A program made the position numbers and the translations under genes. The notes under the pieces are model-generated. The model searched no databases, was not told the origin of the DNA, and worked only from the letters and a program-made list of their open reading frames with translations. A stretch of 11,990 nt of DNA from an uncultured Mycoplasmatota bacterium (GTDB lineage: Bacteria; Bacillota_I; Bacilli_A; RF39; UBA660), in contig UQVR01000029.1 of the NCBI GenBank assembly GCA_900544625.1, forward strand, positions 1-11,990. Reading direction: 5' to 3'. Positions within the stretch are counted from its first letter, which is position 1. Each line of letters opens with the position of its first letter. Below, piece after piece: positions 6,634 to 11,990 of the stretch.

Positions 6634-7233
6634 CTTTTTTCTATAAAATTTTATTATTACATATCCAAATATTATAACAAGTATTACAATTACAAGCATT
6701 TGATACTTATCAAGTATTGTTAAAACATACTCCCAATTACTTCCTAATCTATAGCCTAAACAAATTAATACTGTATTCCAAATCATTGATCCACATATTG
6801 TATAAATTATAAATTTTCCCATTGGCATTTCACTCATACCAGCGGGTATTGATATCAAACTTCTAACAATTGGTACAAATCTACAAAAAAATACACTTTT
6901 ATTTCCTTTATTATCAAACCATTCATCAGCTTTATCTATATCATTTTCTTTTAAAAATAATATCTTGCCAAGTCTACCATTTACTATTTTCTTTAATCTT
7001 TCTTTATTAAATATCTTACCTATATAATAAAGAATGATGGCACCTAAAAATGAACCTAGTGTTGATGCAAGTATCATATAAAAAACACTTAAGCTAGTAT
7101 AAGAACTAAAAAAACCACTAATTAAAAGAATTACTTCTGATGGTATCGGTGGAAATACATTTTCAATTAATATCAGAAAAAATACTCCAAAATATCCAAA
7201 TTGTTCTATTATATGTAATATAAATTGTTGCAT
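6613..7233 (-). CDS. DedA-family membrane protein
   Basis: A 206-residue integral membrane protein of the DedA (SNARE-associated/VTT) family. Members of this family act as flippases for undecaprenyl phosphate or phosphatidylethanolamine and influence membrane potential and antibiotic resistance. Family hallmarks are present: ENVFPPIPSE (residues 24-33) in the first re-entrant segment, the Gly-patterned STLGSFLGAIILYYIGKIF (58-75), and FCRFVPIVRSLISIPAG (116-132). The last holds the two conserved arginines, Arg118 and Arg124, needed for function in characterised homologues. Four to five hydrophobic stretches are visible, with a strongly basic cytoplasmic C-terminus (YRKKRKSKK). The start follows AGAGGG. 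The LD-carboxypeptidase gene ends 21 bp upstream, so the two are probably co-transcribed. Which lipid is moved cannot be read from the sequence, but the wall-enzyme neighbour favours undecaprenyl phosphate. Confidence 0.92.
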   Translation of the reverse strand: MQQFILHIIEQFGYFGVFFLILIENVFPPIPSEVILLISGFFSSYTSLSVFYMILASTLGSFLGAIILYYIGKIFNKERLKKIVNGRLGKILFLKENDIDKADEWFDNKGNKSVFFCRFVPIVRSLISIPAGMSEMPMGKFIIYTICGSMIWNTVLICLGYRLGSNWEYVLTILDKYQMLVIVILVIIFGYVIIKFYRKKRKSKKI

Positions 7234-7254
7234 ATTATCCCTCTATTTATAAGT

Positions 7255-8271
7255 TTATTCAAAAATTTCAAATTTAATCTTTCCTTTATGATTTTTTACT
7301 TCAACCTCAGTAATTACACCATTAATTATATTTAAGCATGGGCCCTTATGACTTACATCAGCATTATAAATTATTGGTATATCTAACTTACTTATAACGC
7401 TATCTTTTAAACAATCAATTACATTTTCATATGTATTACTTACTTCTTTTCCAAATCTTCCAAAAATAATACCTTTAGCATACTTAAAATATCCTAGTTC
7501 ATTAAACTTCCAAAGTATTCTAATTACATCATCCATACTTTTTTCACAATTATCAAAATACCAAATGATACCATCATTTTTATACTTTTCATTAAATTCA
7601 TTTATTCCATCATACTTTGTACCAGCTAGGTCAGATATAATATCAAAACAACCTCCGATAATTCGACCTTTAATAAAAATATCTTCATCCTTAACCGTCA
7701 TCCATTTTACATCGCTATCCAAATTATAGCTCTCTAGACCAGTTACTTTCTCTGGATAAACATCTTCATACTTTTCATAACTATTTTGTTCTATAATACT
7801 TCCATTTATTAAACTTAAAAAGTCTTTTTCACTTTGATGATATTCTTCCATTCCAAAATGAGAGAAATTTTTTCCATAAATAGTTGCTATATCACACTTT
7901 GTAGTTATTGGATATAACAAACCAGTTGGATCAGAAAAACCACACACAAATTTTGGATTATTCTTTAACAATTCAAAATCAATATAAGGCAAAATTTCTA
8001 AAAGAAATTCACCACCAGAAGCACACATTATTAAATCAACCTTTTTATCATTAACCATTTCATTAAATTCTGTTGCTCTTTGTTCTTCACTTGTGCTTCT
8101 GCCCATAAATGAATTAAAAACATTATCAGATAATTTAATTTTATAACCCAAACTCTCTAATTTACTACAGGCATTTTTAAATCTTTTAACTTTTAATTCA
8201 TTATCAGCTCCATCAGATGGCGCAACTACTCCGATTACACTTTTCTTTTTTATAAACTTTGGAATTATCAT
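7255..8271 (-). CDS. S66-family LD-carboxypeptidase / MccF-like serine peptidase
   Basis: A 338-residue member of peptidase family S66. These cytoplasmic enzymes remove D-Ala from murein tetrapeptides (LdcA) or cleave microcin C-type conjugates (MccF). The order of motifs fits: an N-terminal IGVVAPSDG strand-turn, CASGGEFLLEILPYIDF (83-99), the nucleophile Ser113 in VCGFSDPTGL, GGCFDIISDLAGTKYD, and the His of DVSHKGPCLNIINGV near the C-terminus. The acid position is noteworthy: where LdcA has FLE(D/E), this protein reads WYFDNCEK, an Asp in place of the usual Glu, although such a DNCE form may be normal for a Firmicutes subgroup. The start at 8271 was chosen because GAAGGAGG (8286-8279) lies 7 nt upstream. 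An in-frame ATG at 8319 would overlap a terminator and is rejected. The protein has no signal peptide. Confidence 0.88.
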   Translation of the reverse strand: MIIPKFIKKKSVIGVVAPSDGADNELKVKRFKNACSKLESLGYKIKLSDNVFNSFMGRSTSEEQRATEFNEMVNDKKVDLIMCASGGEFLLEILPYIDFELLKNNPKFVCGFSDPTGLLYPITTKCDIATIYGKNFSHFGMEEYHQSEKDFLSLINGSIIEQNSYEKYEDVYPEKVTGLESYNLDSDVKWMTVKDEDIFIKGRIIGGCFDIISDLAGTKYDGINEFNEKYKNDGIIWYFDNCEKSMDDVIRILWKFNELGYFKYAKGIIFGRFGKEVSNTYENVIDCLKDSVISKLDIPIIYNADVSHKGPCLNIINGVITEVEVKNHKGKIKFEIFE

Positions 8272-8289
8272 ATCCTTACCTCCTTCATA

Positions 8290-8319
8290 ATTATAACTTA
8301 ACCCAAAGAAAAAAAGCAA
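8290..8319 (-). promoter_or_regulatory. Predicted promoter of the LD-carboxypeptidase-DedA unit
   Basis: Minus-strand TATAAT (8295-8290) lies 18 nt after TTGCTT (8319-8314). The -35 region overlaps the 3' arm and T-tract of the upstream terminator, so the end of one unit and the start of the next are nested. AAGGAGG follows within 10 nt of the -10, so the mRNA leader would be very short. Confidence 0.5.
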
Positions 8320-8331
8320 CTATAAGTTACT
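8305..8331 (-). terminator. Rho-independent terminator upstream of the LD-carboxypeptidase
   Basis: On the minus strand AGTAACT (8331-8325) and AGTTGCT (8321-8315) form a 7-bp stem with one G-T pair around a TAT loop. A T-rich tract, seven T in a row then CTTT, follows as far as 8305. It lies directly after the 52-aa ORF and would end transcripts from the nucleotide-metabolism operon to its right. Confidence 0.65.
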
Positions 8332-8340
8332 TCTTAATGC

Positions 8341-8499
8341 TTAACATATCTTTCTAATTAGTTCTCTTTCATCCACATACTTTCTTATTTCTTCTTCAGT
8401 CATATTTTGTACTTTAAGTCTTAACCCATTAACTAATATTTCATCATAATCAGATAAATCAATACCATTGTCTCTTTGATTATTATATACAAATTTCAT
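8341..8499 (-). CDS. Small ORF of 52 codons, unknown
   Basis: The product is a charged, probably helical 52-residue protein. It contains GIDLSDYDEILVNGLRLKV followed by MTEEEIRKYVDERELIRK and ends in Cys. I do not recognise a family. The regular heptad-like spacing of charged and aliphatic residues and the terminator just after its stop suggest a real or recently real gene. However, no Shine-Dalgarno sequence precedes the ATG, and an in-frame stop lies only 18 nt upstream. It could be the tail of a broken longer gene or could be translated leaderless. It lies 62 bp downstream of the MazG-like gene. Confidence 0.4.
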   Translation of the reverse strand: MKFVYNNQRDNGIDLSDYDEILVNGLRLKVQNMTEEEIRKYVDERELIRKIC

Positions 8500-8561
8500 A
8501 TCTATAATGGATACACTTTATTTAATCTATATGATGTGAAGTATACTTTAACTTTTAAATA

Positions 8562-8861
8562 TTAATCACTTATTCTTACATTGACCCCATCTATATTTTT
8601 ATATACTCGTTTTTCATTTTTAGAGACTTTCTTCTCTATTTCATCCGCCAAATCAAAACCCAACATTTCGGATAACCCCATTAAATAAATAGCAATATCA
8701 GCTAATTCTTCATTCAAACCATCTTTTTTCTTCTTCCAAGCATCGTATGCTTCAGCCACTTCTCCATATAAAAAACAAAATTCTTTATTCACGTCAGTTG
8801 TATTAAACCCTTTATTTAATTTATTTTGCCAAATATCTTTTTGAATTTTTTTTAATTTCAT
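8562..8861 (-). CDS. MazG-like nucleotide pyrophosphohydrolase
   Basis: A 99-residue single-domain all-alpha NTP pyrophosphohydrolase of the MazG superfamily. These enzymes cut (d)NTPs to (d)NMP and pyrophosphate and are often used to remove unwanted nucleotides. The Mg-binding signature ExxE...ExxxD is present: Glu34 and Glu37 in YGEVAEAYDAW, then Glu51 and Asp55 in NEELADIAIYLMGL. The C-terminal helix ends NEKRVYKNIDG, as in other small MazG-like proteins. The chosen ATG at 8861 follows a strong AAGGAGG. Longer in-frame starts lack such a site. The start and ribosome binding site lie inside the last codons of the kinase-fusion gene, giving a 41-bp overlap and probable co-expression with it. 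Nucleotide specificity cannot be told. Confidence 0.85.
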   Translation of the reverse strand: MKLKKIQKDIWQNKLNKGFNTTDVNKEFCFLYGEVAEAYDAWKKKKDGLNEELADIAIYLMGLSEMLGFDLADEIEKKVSKNEKRVYKNIDGVNVRISD

Positions 8862-10410
8862 GTTTTTCCTCCTTAAAATCATTGTAATATTCTATTACCT
8901 TATTAACATTATACTCTAAAAATTTATTTAATTCAATCTCATTAAGCGTTTTATCATTAATAATAGTATATACTGGAATATTTCGTCCATTAACTAACAA
9001 ATATCCAAAATTTTTACCTGTTTTTGTATATTTGAATATATTTTTTGAATATACACTGTCCATAGTGTCATCAGAAACATAATGCCCACCATTTTCAAAT
9101 CTTATTCTATTTCTATTTTTTCTTATTTCTAAACTAGAAACTAAATTAACAATAATAGAGTTACCATTGTTTTCTAAATTATCAATAAACGTTCTTATAC
9201 TACGAAAATATGCATTTTGAGAAAATTGTGACTCATATAGTTCATCCTTACCTCTTGAAAACTGGATTATATTGTGTGTTTCTGAATTTACTACCGCCAT
9301 TTGAATTAAATAATCCCATAGAATAGGTCTTATTATATCGTGTCCATCTCCATGATTTGCAGGTTTAGTATAGTGATTTATTGCATTTATATTATCATTA
9401 TACTCTTCCCATATTTTATTAACATATTTAAGTTCATTTTTAATTTTTTTAAATTCTTCCATTTTATTCTGATACAACAAATCATCTAACATAAATATTT
9501 CTAATAGTGGTTCCAAATCATCTATATCTGAATATATATTATAATACTTTTTAAAATAATCAATAAACGTTGTTTTTCCAGCACACGAATTACCTATTAC
9601 AATAATATTGTTAGGAAGTAACGTTGATTTTGTAGTTTTATCTATACATGATTCTATAGATAATAAAGGTCCTATATTTTCTATAGATTTGTAAGCATTA
9701 TAGGTTCCTTGTGAAATAGATTCATCTATATTTTGATTAACTATATATCTTGACAAGAAACCGCCAATAAATGAATCTCCAGCACCAGTAGTAGATTTAA
9801 TATTATAGTTGTTCATTACATTATAACTAATTGTATTTGTCGGGGTTATTGCAAGAACCGGTTTATTTTCATTTGTTACTATTACCAAGGGTATATCCTT
9901 TACATATTTTTTTATTATATTGTACTCATTAATATTACAGAATAAGATTTCTATTTTTGAAACATACTTTTCTATTATAGGTATAAAATCTACAACACTA
10001 TGTATCATCACATCTACCGAAAGATGATTATAATTTAATAGTTCATTTTCCAAAATGTTTTGGACATCCACACCTTTTCTTAATGATATATGTAAATGAT
10101 TGACATTTATTTTAGTTTCTAATTTAATTACATCTGTATTATAAAATTGTGATTCACAGGTAGATTTTTCTTCATCAATTATAAACTCTGTCATTCTATC
10201 TACGACAGTTCCATAAAACCCTATTTGTTTTTCTTTTAATAATAAATTTGTATCACTATCTACTTTACTTATTATTGCAATTTTCCCATCAAAAGAAGTC
10301 TTTGAAGAAAAACTCGAATATATACAACTTCCGCCTAATGTATTGTAAATTTCATTATTTACAACAATTTTATCATTGGAAGAATTACCTACATAACATA
10401 AATCAATCAT
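8821..10410 (-). CDS. Fusion of a PfkB/ribokinase-family kinase with a C-terminal P-loop kinase
   Basis: The 529-residue protein joins two unrelated kinase folds. Residues 1 to about 255 form a PfkB/ribokinase-type domain, a family that phosphorylates sugars and nucleosides. It has the N-terminal GGSCIYSSFSS (26-36) and KIAIISKVDSD, and the C-terminal TTGAGDSFIGGFL (207-219) with the expected catalytic base Asp212. It is divergent: the usual D before TTGAGD is Ser206, and the VTxGxxG turn reads VTNENKP. Residues about 266-529 are a P-loop NTPase with Walker A IVIGNSCAGKTTF (270-282), an IIQFSRGKDE strand-turn (381-390) and the basic IRKNRNRIRF (429-438), which looks like a phosphotransferase lid. 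The start overlaps the upstream kinase stop by 4 bp (ATGA), with a weak GGTGA before it. Kinase activity is inferred; substrates are unknown, and a nucleoside is favoured by context. Confidence 0.82.
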   Translation of the reverse strand: MIDLCYVGNSSNDKIVVNNEIYNTLGGSCIYSSFSSKTSFDGKIAIISKVDSDTNLLLKEKQIGFYGTVVDRMTEFIIDEEKSTCESQFYNTDVIKLETKINVNHLHISLRKGVDVQNILENELLNYNHLSVDVMIHSVVDFIPIIEKYVSKIEILFCNINEYNIIKKYVKDIPLVIVTNENKPVLAITPTNTISYNVMNNYNIKSTTGAGDSFIGGFLSRYIVNQNIDESISQGTYNAYKSIENIGPLLSIESCIDKTTKSTLLPNNIIVIGNSCAGKTTFIDYFKKYYNIYSDIDDLEPLLEIFMLDDLLYQNKMEEFKKIKNELKYVNKIWEEYNDNINAINHYTKPANHGDGHDIIRPILWDYLIQMAVVNSETHNIIQFSRGKDELYESQFSQNAYFRSIRTFIDNLENNGNSIIVNLVSSLEIRKNRNRIRFENGGHYVSDDTMDSVYSKNIFKYTKTGKNFGYLLVNGRNIPVYTIINDKTLNEIELNKFLEYNVNKVIEYYNDFKEEKHEIKKNSKRYLAK

Positions 10411-10904
10411 TTTCTCACCAATTTCTTCGCTTGACTTCTAACTTGTTCAATATTTGCTTCATGAGTATTTATAGCAATCACATCTATAAATTTAGAAGAA
10501 TATTTCATAATCTCATCATATTTTTTGTTTAATTCTTCATAATGATTTGTGATAACTCCATAATCACTTTGTTCATCGTTTCTTCTTTTTAATAAAACTT
10601 CTTTAGGAGCTGTTAAATAAATAATTTTAGCTCCAGTATTTTTATATGCAATTAATAGTTTTGTATAATCTTCTATACTCAATTTACATTTATTTCTTAT
10701 AACCGGTCCATAAACCATTTCACTAATAAACGATCTGTCAAGTACTAATTCAGTATTATCTGACAATAAAACCTTCATATATTTTGATAACAAGTCCATG
10801 TTTTTTGCATCATAATCAAAATGATATTTTTTCATTCCAAAACTTTGTAAATATTCAACTAAAGTTGTTTTACCTACACCGTCTATACCTTCTATTATTA
10901 ACAT
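10407..10904 (-). CDS. Thymidylate-kinase-like P-loop (deoxy)nucleotide kinase
   Basis: A 165-residue P-loop kinase of the thymidylate kinase/deoxynucleoside kinase group, which moves phosphate from ATP to a nucleotide or nucleoside. It starts MLIIEGIDGVGKTTL, with Walker A at residues 6-13, just as in dTMP kinase (FEGxDGxGKTT). The DRS motif (LVLDRSF, 54-60) and an Arg-rich lid (LLKRRNDEQSD, 104-114) are also present. It is shorter than housekeeping Tmk (about 205-215 residues) and lacks its usual C-terminal pattern, so it is more like the compact nucleotide kinases of phages and accessory loci. It follows the glycosylase gene by 19 bp, with a G-rich ribosome binding site (AAGGGGGG), and overlaps the next kinase gene by 4 bp. 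The exact substrate is not readable. Confidence 0.78.
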   Translation of the reverse strand: MLIIEGIDGVGKTTLVEYLQSFGMKKYHFDYDAKNMDLLSKYMKVLLSDNTELVLDRSFISEMVYGPVIRNKCKLSIEDYTKLLIAYKNTGAKIIYLTAPKEVLLKRRNDEQSDYGVITNHYEELNKKYDEIMKYSSKFIDVIAINTHEANIEQVRSQAKKLVRK

Positions 10905-10923
10905 TAGAATCCCCCCTTAACTA

Positions 10924-11685
10924 TTATTTCCTACATTTACATTTTACTTCAACATAATCTCTTAATGGACAAATTTCAGGATTATGTTTATTGCAAAAAT
11001 AACGTTTATAATAAATAAGAACTAAATGACAAAACCATGTAGCATTATCATAATTTTCTACTTTAAGTTCTTCATATCCATTTTGTTTTATTATTTCTCC
11101 CATGTTATTATCTTTTGCTATTGTTTCTAATTCTTTTCTTAAAATATCGTGTCCTAATGCATTTTTATGTTGTTCAAATCCTAAACAAGGTAATTCCACA
11201 TCCTTCATACCACTATCAACTGGCATTACACCTGAATAATATCCTCTTATATATAAAACACAACATTGTGCAACTTTGTAAGATGCACCACTAACATTAT
11301 CAGCAATCAGTTTAATCAATTCATCATTAGATAATGTTTTTATTTCATTATCATATTTTTCTATAAAATCAACCATCGATGACAAATATTTATATCTTGA
11401 ATTCGATAACCCTAATCCTTTGATTATATTAATTATTTCATCTTCCGTCATATTTTTGATTTCATCATAGGAATAACTATTTAAATCATTTATTACTTTC
11501 CTATAACTATCTATCATATTATAAGAAATTCTAGTAGAAAGACCTGCAATCAATAATCTTTTTCTGTAGTCCTCTACTTCCAAAGGCCACCATAAGTTAT
11601 TATTGTGATTCTTTTTTACTGCATTTCTTACTTCTTCCTGATTACTACATATATCAATAATCTTTTTAAATTCTTCTTTAGTCAT
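10924..11685 (-). CDS. HhH-GPD superfamily DNA glycosylase, endonuclease III-like, atypical
   Basis: A 253-residue protein with the endonuclease III fold, a base-excision enzyme that removes damaged or modified bases. The GPD region GVMPVDSGMKDVELPCLG (152-169) supplies the catalytic Asp157. VSGASYKVA (131-139) corresponds to the hairpin GVGRKTA of endonuclease III, which puts Lys137 at the lyase lysine position and suggests a bifunctional enzyme. ISYNMIDSYRKVI and IIKGLGLSNSRYKYL match the early helices, but the usual LSxQTxD is replaced by LLIAGLSTRISYN. The C-terminus has four cysteines (231, 239, 249, 251) in the spacing C-X7-C-X9-C-X1-C, not the C-X6-C-X2-C-X5-C of the 4Fe-4S loop. Cluster binding is therefore uncertain. 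AAAGGAGG lies just before the ATG and overlaps the stop of the upstream gene. Its place among nucleotide kinases is unusual for a repair glycosylase. Confidence 0.72.
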   Translation of the reverse strand: MTKEEFKKIIDICSNQEEVRNAVKKNHNNNLWWPLEVEDYRKRLLIAGLSTRISYNMIDSYRKVINDLNSYSYDEIKNMTEDEIINIIKGLGLSNSRYKYLSSMVDFIEKYDNEIKTLSNDELIKLIADNVSGASYKVAQCCVLYIRGYYSGVMPVDSGMKDVELPCLGFEQHKNALGHDILRKELETIAKDNNMGEIIKQNGYEELKVENYDNATWFCHLVLIYYKRYFCNKHNPEICPLRDYVEVKCKCRK

Positions 11686-11695
11686 GCTTCCTCCT

Positions 11696-11990
11696 TTAAA
11701 TATTATTGTCTCTTTTAATTTTTGAAAATAAACTTGAATTGCTTGAAATAATTTGCGTATTCAACCTATCTTCTAAGCTCTTTATTACCCCAATTGTTGG
11801 TAAATTTGTACAAGATATAATAATATTTTCATATTCACTTAAATAATTTTCTTTTATTAATTTTTCCAATTTATTTATTCCATAATTAAAATAATCTGTT
11901 GTATGTAATAAATTTAAATTTATATTTTTAATAACTTTGATTTCGTTATCTTCTAACATTTTCACTATTTCTTTTCCTAATTTATCATTA
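11696..11990 (-). CDS. Asp/Glu racemase superfamily protein (maleate isomerase/AMDase-like), C-terminal part
   Basis: The last 98 codons of a gene whose start lies beyond the right edge; the frame is open to base 11990. The segment ISCTNLPTIGVIKSLEDRLNTQIISSNSSLF is the C-terminal half of the aspartate/glutamate racemase superfamily. It is closest in pattern to maleate cis-trans isomerase and arylmalonate decarboxylase (CTxLxT...LE..L..pv.SSN), and the Cys in SCTN is the second catalytic cysteine of that superfamily. The preceding KLGKEIVKMLEDNEIKVI fits the start of the second subdomain. Members act on small carboxylic acids, hydantoins or amino acids. A GTG and an ATG at 11965-11957 are internal codons, not starts. 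The stop overlaps the ribosome binding site of the glycosylase gene (10 bp between the genes), so both are in one operon. Confidence 0.72.
   Translation of the reverse strand, partial: NDKLGKEIVKMLEDNEIKVIKNINLNLLHTTDYFNYGINKLEKLIKENYLSEYENIIISCTNLPTIGVIKSLEDRLNTQIISSNSSLFSKIKRDNNI

Noticed and set aside
8272..8319. Longer start of the LD-carboxypeptidase (ATG at 8319)
   Set aside because: The extra residues would be encoded by the terminator T-tract and promoter. The family N-terminus and GAAGGAGG support 8271.
10248..10532. Plus-strand ORF of 94 codons
   Set aside because: It is antisense to the kinase genes. The His/Tyr/Phe-rich product is typical of a shadow reading of AT-rich coding sequence.
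1..11990. tRNA, rRNA, CRISPR arrays, insertion sequences, attachment sites
   Set aside because: No cloverleaf-like GC-rich segment, regular repeat-spacer pattern, transposase motif or long direct or inverted repeat was seen on reading both strands. This was judged by eye and not by computation.

Overview
The window is strongly AT-rich, with about one G/C in four bases by eye. It is densely coded and uses the standard bacterial code: TGA ends dnaB, while Trp is read from TGG. The gene set points to a low-GC Firmicutes/Mollicutes-related bacterium of the Bacilli, perhaps an uncultured gut lineage. Supporting genes are a DnaB/DnaI helicase-loader pair, a YqfT-like (DUF2624) gene beside endonuclease IV, a UvrX/YolD SOS pair and a B. 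subtilis-type LexA box. The lineage is an inference; the gene families are read directly from motifs.

Layout. Positions 1-426 (minus) hold the N-terminus of a class B penicillin-binding protein that runs off the left edge. Divergent from it is a small DUF2624-like gene (482-745), which meets endonuclease IV (772-1656, minus) at a shared terminator. Upstream of nfo is a 24-codon ORF with a very strong ribosome binding site that looks like the 5' stump of a Fic-type gene. The SOS operon follows on the plus strand: a UvrX-type Y-family DNA polymerase and YolD (1943-3521), with a complete promoter and LexA box. It ends in a terminator that overlaps the 3' end of a convergent membrane-protein gene (3491-4348). 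From there everything lies on the minus strand. Read in transcription order, right to left, the genes are: the end of an Asp/Glu-racemase-superfamily gene, an HhH-GPD DNA glycosylase, a thymidylate-kinase-like P-loop kinase, a PfkB/P-loop kinase fusion, a MazG-like pyrophosphohydrolase, a 52-aa ORF, an S66 LD-carboxypeptidase, a DedA membrane protein, dnaB, dnaI and the unknown membrane protein.

How they work together. nfo, uvrX and yolD form a DNA-repair and damage-tolerance block. dnaB-dnaI load the replicative helicase. The LD-carboxypeptidase and DedA, 21 bp apart, fit cell-wall recycling and lipid-carrier handling. The most unusual part is 8562-11990. It is a tightly packed operon (gaps of 10-19 bp or overlaps) that combines base excision, three kinase modules in two proteins, a nucleotide pyrophosphohydrolase and a racemase-fold enzyme. 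I infer a nucleotide or nucleoside salvage, sanitation or modification pathway, but the substrate cannot be read from the sequence. No tRNA, rRNA, CRISPR array or insertion sequence was seen, and no gene-free stretch exceeds 300 bases.
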